From the NCBI RefSeq assembly GCF_964019385.1, contig NC_088644.1, positions 20,221,654 through 20,285,653 on the forward strand: DNA of 64,000 nt, given 5' to 3'. Shown piece after piece: positions 22,424 to 32,557 of the stretch. A program made the position numbers and the translations under genes. Position 1 is the stretch's first letter. Each line of letters opens with the position of its first letter. This DNA comes from Sycon ciliatum (taxonomy: Eukaryota > Porifera > Calcarea > Leucosolenida > Sycettidae). The notes beneath the pieces were generated by a model. It was not told the origin of the DNA and made no database searches. It saw only the letters and a list, made by a program, of their open reading frames with translations.

Positions 22424-23085
22424 GGAGGTGAGGTATGAAGAGATATGATACGATGAGATGTAGGAGGTGAGGTATGAAGAGATATGATACGATGAGATGT
22501 AGGAGGTGAGGTATGAAGAGATATGATACGATGAGATGTAGGAGGTGAGGTATGAAGAGATATGATACGATGAGATGTAGGAGGTGAGGTATGAAGAGAT
22601 ATGATACGATGAGATGTAGGAGGTGAGGTATGAAGAGATATGATACGATGAGATGTAGGAGGTGAGGTATGAAGAGATATGATACGATGAGATGTAGGAG
22701 GTGAGGTATGAAGAGATGTGATACGATGAGATGTAGGAGGTGGGGTATGAAGAGATATGATACGAGATGTAGGAGGTGAGGTATGAAGAGATGTGATACG
22801 ATGAGATGTAGGAGGTGAGGTATGAAGAGATGTGATACGATGAGATGTAGGAGGTGAGGTATGAAGAGATGTGATACGATGAGATGTAGGAGGTGAGGTA
22901 TGAAGAGATGTGATACGATGAGATGTAGGAGGTGAGGTATGAAGAGATGTGATACGATGAGGTGTAGGAGGTGAGGTATGAAGAGATGTGATACGATGAG
23001 ATGTAGGAGGTGAGGTATGAAGAGATGTGATACGATGAGATGTAGGAGGTGAGGTATGAAGAGATGTGATACGATGAGATGTAGA
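22424..23085. repeat. 39-bp minisatellite, about 17 copies
   Basis: Unit AGGAGGTGAGGTATGAAGAG + ATATGATACGATGAGATGT, with two subtypes (GATATGATAC on the left, GATGTGATAC on the right). Because 39 is divisible by three, the minus strand stays open for 281 codons of a 13-residue hydrophobic repeat (HLFIPHLLHLIVS). I regard this as non-coding. There is no start or splice context. Confidence 0.9.
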
Positions 23086-23159
23086 GTTATGAAAGTGTAG
23101 TTGGTGGATTTACACCCCCTACGCCATAGAACGGCATGAGCTTCTAGACTATGTTGATT

Positions 23160-23420
23160 AGTTATGAGCATGTGCATGAGACCCGGCAGTGATGTGAAGT
23201 GATGAGAGGAAGAGTCGTGAAAGTGTATTTGTTGGCGCAAGTATGTGCATGAGACGGACGAGGTGAAAAGATGAGAAGAAGAGTTGTGAAGGTGTATTTG
23301 GTGGCTTCACAACAGCATGAGTTTCTGGAATAGTTTCCATACGTATAGCTAACGTATGTACAAGTCACAGATTGTGTGAAGAATTGTGAAAGTGTATGGG
23401 GCGGCCTTGCTCCGCTTGCT
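23160..23420. repeat. degenerate longer-period repeat next to minisatellite
   Basis: Three or four diverged copies of an 80-90-bp unit (words GAAAGTGTATTTG, GTGCATGAGAC, GATGAGAAGAAGAG) abut the 39-bp array and share its purine-rich wording; possibly its ancestral form. Confidence 0.5.
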
Positions 23421-23868
23421 CCATACAACGGTAGAAGTTGGAGTTAGACTGAATAGCTATTGTGTGTGTGTGCTATTGAGGAGGAGAAAGATTGTGCGAG
23501 GTATTACCCGTATCAAGTAGAGGAAAGCTAATTTTTAGAGTCAACATCTGAGGTGAGAGAGAGAGAGAGAGAGAGCAGGTGGCTACCCAGATGGCCGCTT
23601 TGTTATAACCCCTGTGGTGCACCTTGAGCCTGGACCCAAGGGTTCCCATGAGCTGTAGTTAGTACCTAAGGGTTTATGATGATAATTCATCTTTATACCA
23701 GGCCATTGGGTGAAGTCTCTCTGCAGAGTTGTGTCCTATATGCGTGCTGTGTATGTGTGTATGTGCCTCTTGGGGTTTGCCGGATGTTGTTATTGCTAGG
23801 AACTTCGGAAGTCTGGAAGAAAGTCTCCGAGTAAACACACCCGCGCCTTCAGCGACTCGCAAGCAACC

Positions 23869-24831
23869 TGCCGGCGGCTGCTGCATGTGAGCACTCCGCT
23901 GCCACAGTCGAGAAGTATAGTGGGTCCTTCGACAGGTTCCGCAAGTGGTGCCAATCAGTGCAAGTACAGGCACTGCCAGCAACAAGTGAACACGTTGCAT
24001 TATATCTGGTGGAGTTAGTTTTGACAGCGAAGTCCAGCGCACCAGTGGATGCAGCATATTCAGCAATCAACTGGGCTCATCATAAGGCATGCATCGACGC
24101 GCCGTCGCATCGCAGGCATGCATCGACGCGCCATGTTGCTCAGAGTTAGTCCGGCAGACGCTACAAGGCTGCCATCGTCTATTAGCACGACCTGCTCAGA
24201 AGAAGACGCCATTTACACTGCAGGACATCAGGAAGCTGATCCAGTGTTTCAGTCAGTCTGAGCCGTCATTGGTCCATTTGCAAATGATGACGCTCATCCT
24301 ACTAGGATTCCGAGGATTCCTACGCTGGGGCGATATGGTCAGATTACAGCCAGATAGCATCAATATCTCCGCACGGCACATGTCAGTGTTCATAGAAAGC
24401 TGCAAGAATGATCAATTCCGTGAATGGCACATAGTGCCTATCAGTCGTATAGAGGATACCTCTGTGTGCGCAATGACCTGGATGGAGAGATTTCTTTCTC
24501 GAGCACACCATCTACCAGGACTCCCGTTGTTTGCCAAAGTGCATGCCGTGGGTGGTGTTCAAGTCATCCGTGGCAATCTTACATACTCCAGAGCCCGGGA
24601 GCTCTTGCTCCGGATGTGTCACGAGTCGGGTGTTACGCAGCCTATGAGTGGCCGTCAAGAGTTGGTCTGCATAGTCTGCGGTCTGGTGGTGTGTCGTCTG
24701 CACTGCGGAACCCAGGGTTACCCGTGCGATTAGTGCAACAACACGGCGGCTGGCGACATTTGGAGTCTATGCTAGGATATATTGAGGAGTCCCAAGAAGC
24801 CTTGTTTCAAATCCCGAAAGGGATGCAATGA
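23869..24831 (+). pseudogene. tyrosine recombinase (Crypton/DIRS-type YR), broken
   Basis: Reading on the plus strand, an N-terminal core-binding segment (VEKYSGSFDRFRKWC to about 24085) is followed by a catalytic domain. The catalytic domain has the first Arg in GFRGFLRWGDMVRL, and after a frame change HSLRSGG (HxxR), QQHGGW (HxxW) and GYIEES (nucleophile Tyr), ending at a stop at 24829-24831. Two lesions break it: a 32-nt tandem duplication of a stretch with GGCATGCATCGACGCGCC near 24090-24140, and a frame change near 24600-24660. Such recombinases integrate circular DNA and occur in Cryptons and DIRS/Ngaro elements of sponges and cnidarians. No RT was found next to it, which favours a Crypton-like origin. 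Confidence 0.65.
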
Positions 24832-24844
24832 CTATCCTCTCTGT

Positions 24845-24911
24845 CGCCATTGCCAGCCACTGGCTATGCAACTCTGTCGTTGTTGCTGTGTTGTATGGGC
24901 GGAGCACAAAG
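24845..24911. repeat. 67-bp dispersed repeat, copy 1
   Basis: Matches 26664-26735 with three differences (CCATTGCCAGCCACTGGCTA through GGGCGGAGCACAAAGACG). The next base begins a different repeat shared with 13335, so the junction at 24911 is chimeric. Confidence 0.75.
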
Positions 24912-25066
24912 ACGTTACGCTTTCCAACGGCCGTAAGAGAGTTGGAAAGCACGTGTCTTTGTGCGTAGCCATGGCAATCATGGTGGTTCAGTGCACGTCT
25001 CCGCAAAGCAAACACAGCCCAATGTGGTCGTCACTTCGCATTGGCCTACTTCTCTGATAGGACCAG
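24911..25066. repeat. dispersed repeat block, copy 2
   Basis: Homologous to 13335-13487; follows directly on the 67-bp repeat after the broken recombinase. Confidence 0.8.
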
Positions 25067-25483
25067 AACCCTACCACCCACCCACATTCGGTCACGTGAA
25101 CTCAGGATTTCCGTGTCCATCTTCTCACCCACCCACAGTCGGTGGAGAACTGTGGAATATCGCGTTCTTCCTTTCTTGTGCGTGTTTTTTGGTGTTGTTT
25201 TTTGTTTGTTTGTTTTACTTTTGGGTTGTTTTTGGGTTGTTGTTGCTTTCCGCAATGTTAATTAGGTAGGGTGGGCTGTCAGCCTGAATAGGCTCTTAGC
25301 GGCAACAAGTATGTTGTAGGGGCAGGGGTGTGTCGTAGACGCAAATGCCTTTCGCATTGATCTGGCTGGTTGTTTTTTTTGGGATAGTGTAATTGCTTTG
25401 TCGGGGAACTGGTTGTATCGCAGTGCAAGATGTTTATGTACTTAGTCCAAAACAATTGAATTAAAAAAAGAAAAAGAAGAGAA

Positions 25484-26580
25484 AGGAAAAAGACATTATG
25501 GATGATACGAGTTAACCCTTTACCGGTCTACCATAAGCGAATCGATACTATAGTACCGGTACGTTTGGCCCTCATTTTTTTGGGGTCTTGTTGCTAGGAG
25601 ACAGCTAAAATGGCGCTCTACGCGTAGCTGAGGTCCAAGGCTTTCTGACGATGTACAAAACAACCATGCTTACCATACAAATTTTTGCCGTATAGATCGA
25701 CTGAAGTTTGTTGAAATTGGAAAAGACGACCATCCGCCATGCGCGCATTCCGAGAATGCGAGTGCATCTCTTGGGGCCGTGTTTGACAAGCGTTCTGAGA
25801 GCAGTAACATCACCAGTCCAGACTGGATCTCCCGGGAGGTTTTGCAGTGTAGTGTGTTGAGAAAAAGAGCTCCGTTGAGTCCTGCTAGTTCAAAAATATA
25901 TCGTCCACGAATGAAGAAACAAAATTCTCCAAACAGAGAGGAAGCCTTCTTGCAGCCGACACGGCGACAGCGACTGTCACAAGGACTCGTCATGTGCGAT
26001 CAGCTGATTCACCTGGCCGTGAGAATCACGGCATGCATAAGCTCGCGCCTGAGTACTCATCTGAGCGAGAGTGAATCTGACGCGAGCAGCGCTGAGATGA
26101 ACAAACCGAAACTGCGATATCGTGGAATGGGAATTGCTGCTGCTGGCGTATCGCTGATGGCGAGGTGTTGGTGTTCAATGGCGGTATTGTAGAGAGCCTA
26201 CATTCCTTGTAAAGACGTAGCCCTTACCTGATTGTTTATCGTACGACTTCAGCTCCACCACGAACTTGGTACGCCCTTCGTGCTGTGATATTCGTGTATT
26301 TCATTCGCAATTGTATTTTCTCGCAACTTGAAGGGCTACCATGGGCCCTATCCTTGCCTGGACCTAGTCATATTTGAATTTTATGGACGCGTTCAGGCAT
26401 ACAGATTTTGAAAATATATGGTTTACCCATACCTACATCACATGGTTCTGGAGTTATTGCTGGTTGTGTGTACATGTATTTGCGTGACCACCCCTCACAT
26501 ACATTGAGTTAGACCGGCAAAGGGTTAAGTCATGTTACAGTGATGGAGAGTTACTCTTAACTCGTATCATCCATAATGTC
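25484..26580. repeat. hairpin (foldback) carrying the piggyBac-like insertion
   Basis: Outside the TTAA sites the sequence AAGACATTATGGATGATACG is repeated inverted at about 26553-26580. With the insertion removed, about 30-bp arms ending GAGTTAAG/CTTAACTC would enclose a loop of about 25 bp. Confidence 0.65.
25516..26524. mobile_element. piggyBac-like element, non-autonomous, 1009 bp
   Basis: TTAA flanks both ends (25512-25515 and 26525-26528). The ends are inverted: CCCTTTACCGGTCTA on the left, and CCCTTTGCCGGTCTA on the complement of the right. TTAA targets with CCC... ends are the piggyBac signature. Open frames inside (137 codons +, 107 codons -) show no transposase motifs. Confidence 0.8.
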
Positions 26581-26663
26581 TTTTTCCTTTCTACATTTAT
26601 TTATGGCTCAACATCCAAGTTTCAAAAAGAAGAGAAGATTATGATTACAGTATTATTATAGAA

Positions 26664-26735
26664 TAATGGCCATTGCCAGCCACTGGCTATGAAACTCTGT
26701 CGTTGTTGCTGTGCTGTATGGGCGGAGCACAAAGA
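26664..26735. repeat. 67-bp dispersed repeat, copy 2
   Basis: See the copy at 24845-24911. Confidence 0.75.
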
Positions 26736-26788
26736 CGCCCAAGATTATGACAATTGTCCGAGGGAAACGAAACTTGGTCCAACGCAAG

Positions 26789-27180
26789 GTAACTTTAAAA
26801 GGCAGTTCACATCCCCGACTGATCCTTTGAATTTGAAGTTCTCCCAATCCCTTCCCAAAATTAATCACTTTCTTTCACCTTTGGTAGTACGTTCCAGAAA
26901 CTGGCCGTGGTTGGTCCCCCAGGGGAGGGAAAAAGACCCAAGTGCCATCAGTATGTGTGGCACGTGTTGTGAGCTGCCTTTGGAGTCAAAAACTACTTGC
27001 CAGTACTTTCTAGGTTCAGCCTGGTCCCATAGCTCAGCTGGTCAGAGCGTTGCTCATGACAAGTAAGGTCCCGGGTTCGAGTTCTGATGGGTCTGGCATT
27101 TCTTCTTTTTTTCAGGCAGTTCACTTCCCCGACTGATCCTTCGAATTTGAAGTTCTCCCAATCCTTTCAAAAATGTTAAT
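26789..27180. repeat. direct-repeat pair around a tRNA-like sequence
   Basis: About 60 bp beginning GGCAGTTCACATCCCCGAC and including TTTGAATTTGAAGTTCTCCC occur at about 26801-26850 and again at 27115-27165. The tRNA-like segment lies between them. Confidence 0.65.
27023..27094 (+). pseudogene. tRNA-Met(CAT)-like sequence, degenerate
   Basis: D arm (GCTCAGCTGGTCAGAGC), a B box (GGTTCGAGTTC at 27074-27084) and an anticodon-region CTCATGA are recognisable. Acceptor arms pair except for one position. The anticodon stem is about two bases short and the T stem is broken, so I call it a pseudogene or SINE head rather than a working tRNA. Confidence 0.5.
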
Positions 27181-27195
27181 TTGCAGTTGACTTAC

Positions 27196-27324
27196 TTGTA
27201 CGTTTCCGGTGGTTGTGGTGGAACTTGTGGTGGTGGAGGCAATGGTGTTGCTGTTTCTTCTGCTGCTGCTTGTGGAGGTGTTACAAGTGGAACGGGTACT
27301 GATAGCACTGGGGAAGTAGTCGAC
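27196..27324 (-). CDS. candidate exon, proline-rich, paralogue of 6335-6700
   Basis: Minus-strand open exon between the acceptor CTATATTGTAG and donor GTAAGT (27195-27190). It is symmetric (129 nt: one base, 42 codons, two bases). Encoded words include VPVPLVTPPQAAAEE and PPPPQVPPQPPETY. The same splice sites, phases and N-terminal wording occur in the exon at 6335-6700, which additionally carries the 39-bp expansion. No domain recognised. Confidence 0.45.
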
Positions 27325-27713
27325 CTACAATATAGTGGAACAGATAACATCAGCATACGATGGCCATGATCATCACAGATAACTATTCTGCCATATACCT
27401 ATTGAAACAGCAAAACAGGGCAGACTCTTCAATAGGAATTCATTCTTTCCCCTGGAAGACAGATGTGTGTAGTGTCTTGCGGCTTTGCTCAGAACAACGT
27501 TGGCCAGGGATTTTGTAGATCCTTTTCATTGTTTTCAATATAATAATAATTATTATTATGTTATGAGCATTGTGACCAACTATATTACACAAAGGTACCA
27601 ATAGGGCTTGAAAGTGCTACGTCACAGCATAGCAACAATTTTAAAAATTCAAAAACTGGATCCACTTGGATCCAGTTTTCGTATGGATCCAAGCACATTT
27701 CAAGCCGTCTTAC

Positions 27714-27837
27714 TCGCAGTAAGGTGATGTAGCCAGTGAAACTGACTGATTTGGCTACTGGGGGCGGGGTTACAACTGGTGGCGAAGTAAAAGTCACCCC
27801 TGCATACGACATGAGTGGGTTGCTATGCACCCACATA
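27714..27837 (-). CDS. candidate exon of same unrecognised gene
   Basis: A good acceptor (TTTGCTATTGCCTCAG) precedes 27837 and a donor GTAAGA follows 27714. The frame starting after one base is open for 41 codons and holds FTSPPVVTPPPVAKS, similar in wording to the downstream proline-rich exon. Exon phases do not join directly to 27196-27324 or 28141-28357, so at least one further exon is missing or the call is wrong. Confidence 0.35.
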
Positions 27838-28140
27838 CTGAGGCAATAGCAAAGTCACACCTTAGTGGATCCAAAATAGAAATCTGATGTCAACTTACTA
27901 CTCCCTGGCCGTTTTTGACGTCATCACTTTCAAGCCCTATAGATCCACCCTCATCCCTCAAATAGCAACATAAATGCTGTGGTTGCCTGGCCCGCAGGGC
28001 TATATCAGTATTGAAATTTTCAAGAGTGCAGTATGCCTCATGGGAATGCATCACTGTACAAGAGGACTGCAGCTTGCTCCACTCATCCAAATTTCATTCA
28101 GATCAATCATTTTGTACAGGGAACAATCATCAACACTTAC

Positions 28141-28357
28141 AAGGACTCCATCACTAGCTAGCAGTGCTGCCGGGAAGAATTCCTCAGGGTTGTTCTCTGC
28201 ATTTTGCCAGACCTGCATTCTACGTGTAAGCATGTATTGTATTTCTGAAATACAGTACTGCCGGGTGCCAAAGAACGGAGCGCCGAAGAATGACCAGCCA
28301 AGAATGTCACCAAGTCCAGCATACCAATGTATAAACGGCGACTCAACCATGTATGGA
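28141..28357 (-). CDS. candidate exon, unrecognised protein
   Basis: A pyrimidine-rich acceptor (TTTTTCATGTATTACAG) before 28357 and a GTAAGT donor at 28140-28135 bound a 217-nt open exon, phase 2 in and phase 0 out. The peptide has an aromatic-rich first half (FIHWYAGLGDILGWSFFGAP) and a more polar second half ending LLASDGVL. The amino-acid composition looks coding. I do not recognise the family. Confidence 0.4.
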
Positions 28358-28603
28358 CTGTAATACATGAAAAATAAGAACGGTCTAGGCTAGGAGGCTA
28401 GGAGGCAGTGCCCCCAGTTCTTCGACGACTGGCAGTACTGTACCACATCATCACAAACCAATTAATTTTAATGGCATGCATACACAGACAATCTATGGAC
28501 AATGGAACACGGTTCTTACGAAGTTTTCAGCTTGGTCGGAAATCCATGACTGCTTAGTGCAGCTGCCCTACACATGAAGCAGAGAACATGTCAACTTTCA
28601 TTA

Positions 28604-28784
28604 CCGTATTTTTCGGAGTATAGTGCGCACCTTTGTATAACGCGCACCCCCAATCTTCATTGGGGGTGCGCACTTCAATCTTCATTGAAGTACATGCATT
28701 TCATATTCGGAGCATAATGCGCACCTGCGATTTGGGGCCTAAAATAGCACGTCTAAAGTGCGCAGTATACACCGGAAAATATGG
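28604..28784. mobile_element. MITE, TA target site, 181 bp
   Basis: Ends CCGTATTTTTCGGAGTATAG and, inverted, CCATATTTTCCGGTGTATAC, each followed by TGCGCAC. TA flanks both ends (28602-28603, 28785-28786). An internal GC-rich hairpin (GCGCACCCCCAATC...) is present. Related to the element at 2871-3394. Confidence 0.75.
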
Positions 28785-28794
28785 TATAGAAGTA

Positions 28795-29096
28795 CAGTCG
28801 ACTCCACTTGCAACGAACTCGCATATAGCGAATTTCGTGATAAAAAGAACCGTTGCCATGTCCCTGTTTGAACCCATACAATACAGACCCTTTAAAGCGA
28901 ACAGGTTTCGTTTCTAAGGAACCAAATCTTGTAGGGCCGCATGTAAATCAAGTGCACTCATACTGTCATGGGCCACTTGCCGGTCATGACTTGCTGCTTG
29001 TATTATAGTGTGAGTGTGTTTCTGTTATAAACGAACTTCGGCTATAAAGAACTAATTATCCTGCACAATGGCGTTCGTTATATCAGGAGTCGACTG
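28795..29096. mobile_element. pogo/Tigger-like MITE, 302 bp
   Basis: Ends CAGTCGACTCC / GGAGTCGACTG, inverted, flanked by TA on both sides (28793-28794, 29097-29098). Subterminal GAACTTCGGCTATAAAG / TATAGCGAATTTCG words match the general look of pogo/Tigger derivatives. No ORF. Confidence 0.75.
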
Positions 29097-29509
29097 TATA
29101 TCAGGTTCTGCACGGCGGCCTTGATGTTCTCATCATACACAGAAGTATTGATTCAGCAGTGTCAGGACTGCCGGAAGCAGTCTTTGATCGGTCCGGCCAT
29201 ATCATAGCCTTTCATATTTTGTGCATGATATGGCGCGTGCACACGACCTCCTTAGCAGTAAACACTCAGTTAATGGCAAAGAAATTGGTCTGGTGTTGAC
29301 CTGGCGAACTGGACCCGGCGGTTACAGCAGGCCTGAGAGTATGACAACTGCCACGTTCATCATTACATTAGCACCACTGAAAAGTTGTTATTTTGTATAT
29401 TGTGTATGCTATTGTAATTGTATTCCACTTGCTGAAGTTTAGCTTCCTTACAGGAGTTTTCTCCACGAGACTCCTACTCCTACAGGGCCAATAAATAATT
29501 ATTAATGCA

Positions 29510-29538
29510 TTGTGTGTGTGTGTGGGGGGGGGGGCATA

Positions 29539-29602
<64 letters not shown>

Positions 29603-29642
29603 CGTGTGTGTGTGTGCGTGCGCGTGCGCGCGGACGTGTGTG
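29510..29642. repeat. (GT)n microsatellite
   Basis: GT-rich tract with a G11 run and a few GC interruptions. Confidence 0.9.
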
Positions 29643-32244
29643 TATTTGGTGTGTATGCCAGTGGTTTGGGGGGGGGGCATGCGCATACGAGTGGCTGACA
29701 CTCTTGTGGATTGTAAAAGGTCGGAGAATTATAGTCTATAGCACGGTGTGGTGCTACTTACTGGCATTGCAATGATCTCCAGTTTGCCAACAGGACACCT
29801 CGAAGTAGCAACAATGTCAGCAACTGCTCTACGCTGCACCTCCTGCTAGCCAACATCTTGTGAGCCACAACCATCCTAATGTTTCAACCGATCAGAGAGA
29901 GAGTGAGATAAACACAGTACAGCACATCAGCACACAAGTGAGAGATAGAGGTCACCGTGACCATTCTTCGAGCATTTTGCTTGTGTAGCGCTACGAACGC
30001 TACCATCAGAGCCACTGTCTTACCAACTCAGTCAAGCCAAGTTCGCTGCAAACAGCCGCAGCAGCGGTCCAAGCAACTGTCGTAAAACCAAGCACGTTTC
30101 GGATTCCTGCAGCATCGGCAAAGACACAGGCTGGAACAACTGGAAAAGTTGTCCTTTATCGTATGCGGGATTTGGTTCCGCAACCTTCAAATTATATTGA
30201 GCTGAACCTCACCTTCTCAGGTCATTTTCGCACGGCTTCTGGAGTAGCCTAGAGGCTCTGCGGGGACGAATCCTACCTACTAGCTGAGCCCTGTTGTTTT
30301 GTTGAGTAACGACTGCTAATGAAGCTGTGGGAAGCGTAACGAAACACCAACTTTGGCTAATGTCCTTCCGTCCTCCTCTCTTTTTGCACTTTCAGTGGAC
30401 GTCAACCACGCCATCTTAGTTCCTTTGTATCCGCCCAGTGGTAGATTTGCGCTGTTGAACAATGGCCTTAGTCTTTTCAAGACGGAACCTCCAATTATTC
30501 CCATCTTCGAAACCACCCCTACATGTACCTGACAGTCTGTACTACTAGCCTACTAATCTTAGTTCTTACTTACTTGAAGTACCGGTAGTTGAAAGCAGGG
30601 AGACGCGAAAGAGTTTTCACGACGCCATGCATTTGCTAGGTGCGTCTCCATGGTCTCTCTAGCTCTGCACTGCATTTGTGTCAGATCTGGTGGCAAAACA
30701 CTGGTTCAAGTAGGGTGTTCGGACGATTTTGAAAGTTGCTCCGATCTCCTCGATTTTAGTCTCATTGGAAAGAGTAGGATAAACTAGCCGGGAAATATAT
30801 TATGAGGTTTGTCTAAATCCGACCAGACGTTCAAGAGTTATGATCGTTTGAAGTGCGCTTGTTGGCACTTTTTCTGGAACAGTTTTGATGCAGGCCAGTG
30901 GCACAAAACCGGGAAATTCAAAACCAACTAGAACAAGGTGAAAATCAATTTCGTTCAGGGTCTTTCAAATTTCTACAGATGATAGCCAATAGAGAGCTTC
31001 CATCACTTGACCAATTTTTTTGGTATTCCAATTAGCCAAATTCAAACTACGCCCATAGCAACCACCATAGCAACGCGTACAAATTAGTCGAAATAGATAC
31101 GAAAGATGTAACCCTTCACAGGCTGGAATACGGGTACTACAAAAACACATCACCAGGAGGAGATTACAGTTATCTACCCCATGTAGATGAAGCATCAATA
31201 ACATACACACACTCAGCCGAGACGGCACCCGCACCCGGGCATGTTGCACCGCGGGACCGGATGCATTCAGCCAATTAACAGGTATGCTGCACCATTGCAA
31301 CACGATGTAAGCTTCAGCCAGGCCAAGGCAGCAGCAGTCCTGCAAATCATCAGCTTTAGAAGGACAACTAACTTGTTCCCAGTCATATACGGCACGTGCA
31401 GCACTTCGGGGCGGGGTGTCGCACGTCACATGTAATTCATTCATACGATTTGCACAATCAACAGACAGTTCATTTATCGGATGATTGTGCAAGCGTAATT
31501 TGGATGTAAATTATAAAGTCGACAAATACACTGGTCCTACATTGCCCATGCTATGTGGATGACAATGTACTCCAGACACGGTGCATACGGCATTGCGTAG
31601 CTGCACTGCGTTAGCGCGCTGCAATTTTGCAAATCCTCAGTCAGTGTCAATTCTGTGCAGATTTTCAGCTGCATATTGAACGCAGTATTGGCAGGAAATC
31701 TGCTCTTGACCAATTTGTCTGCACAATGGCTTTCTCCACTCTCCAGATACAGCGACCAGAGGTTTATCTGATGTGGTAGCTCAGCGAAACTACAAATAAA
31801 CAACACTACAGCCAAGTCCATCAACTCCATGTACATGTACATGTACATGTACTCCATACATTTGGTATCCTGGCGCAAATCGATCGCTCATAGAACAAGA
31901 AGACAGCATCGTACAGCCTCCAAATTTCACACACTGCGTAGTTTTTCGACGCTGAAGACGATGGAATGGTCGTCGGCGTTGCGACCGGCCCAGAACAGGC
32001 CGAAATCGATACCCTGAAGTTGCGCAGGGCGTAACATTGCTAAAATTCGTCGTGTGGAAACGGGACTTACGGTCTCAACAGCAGAGACATCTCCTCTTTC
32101 CAGCAAAGAAACAAACTCGTCCTGAGCTGCTAAAATTTTACCTTGCCAAGGCAAGAAGCACAGTGATGTACGATTGTGCCACGCACCCCGTACAAAACTG
32201 TTTCCACTCAAAATGCGCCTGGGTTCGAGGCACCGAACACCCTA
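29643..32244. other. no supported gene
   Basis: No supported gene. Open frames of 175 codons (30965-31492, -) and 113 codons (31537-31878, -) have Cys-rich or low-complexity wording and no splice or start context. A possible small minus-strand exon lies near 32070-32130 (DEFVSLLERGDVSAVE then GTAAGT) but has no partner. An ACATGT repeat sits at 31830-31852. Confidence 0.35.
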
Positions 32245-32252
32245 GTTCAAGT

Positions 32253-32271
32253 CAGGGAGTCGGACTCCCTG
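32253..32271. mobile_element. 19-bp transposon-tip remnant with 8-bp target duplication
   Basis: CAGGGAGTCGGACTCCCTG, two overlapping inverted tips, lies between perfect direct repeats GTTCAAGT (32245-32252 and 32272-32279). CAGGG ends plus 8-bp duplications are typical of hAT elements. Confidence 0.7.
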
Positions 32272-32345
32272 GTTCAAGTGATTGTGCACATGTGCACGCC
32301 TACATGTATGTACATGTACATGTATGCAGTCGCCATGATTTCAAC

Positions 32346-32416
32346 CAGGGAGTCGGGTTATGCGAATGACGTCACGAGGAGCGCCAAGGCGGCTGCGAGT
32401 GGCAGGGGTGGCAAAA
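32346..32416 (+). repeat. left terminal inverted repeat
   Basis: Begins CAGGGAGTCGGGTTATGCGA and ends CAGGGGTGGCAAAA. Counterpart at 37154-37248. Confidence 0.65.
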
Positions 32417-32557
32417 TGAAGTCGTTTCTGCTTGAACTATTTTTTACTAGTCTTTGAGAGGAAAAGTAAAATTTGTTGTTGGTTGTCGACATATCGTTCC
32501 TCACTTTTATTTTGATTTCCGCTGGTGTCTCGCTTGCTGAAGTTTTTAGCCTTCAAC

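Noticed and set aside
22424..23085. Regular repeats resembling a CRISPR array, with a 281-codon minus-strand ORF
   Set aside because: The 39-bp units are contiguous without unique spacers, so this is a minisatellite. The ORF is open only because 39 is a multiple of three.
27023..27094. Functional tRNA-Met
   Set aside because: The anticodon stem is short and the T stem mispaired, so it is listed as a pseudogene.
30965..31492. 175-codon minus-strand ORF
   Set aside because: Cys-rich and without a recognisable domain, start context or splice partner; probably chance.
32253..32271. Protein-binding palindrome (operator) instead of transposon remnant
   Set aside because: The perfect 8-bp flanking duplication and the same tip in larger elements favour a transposon origin, although a site function is not excluded.
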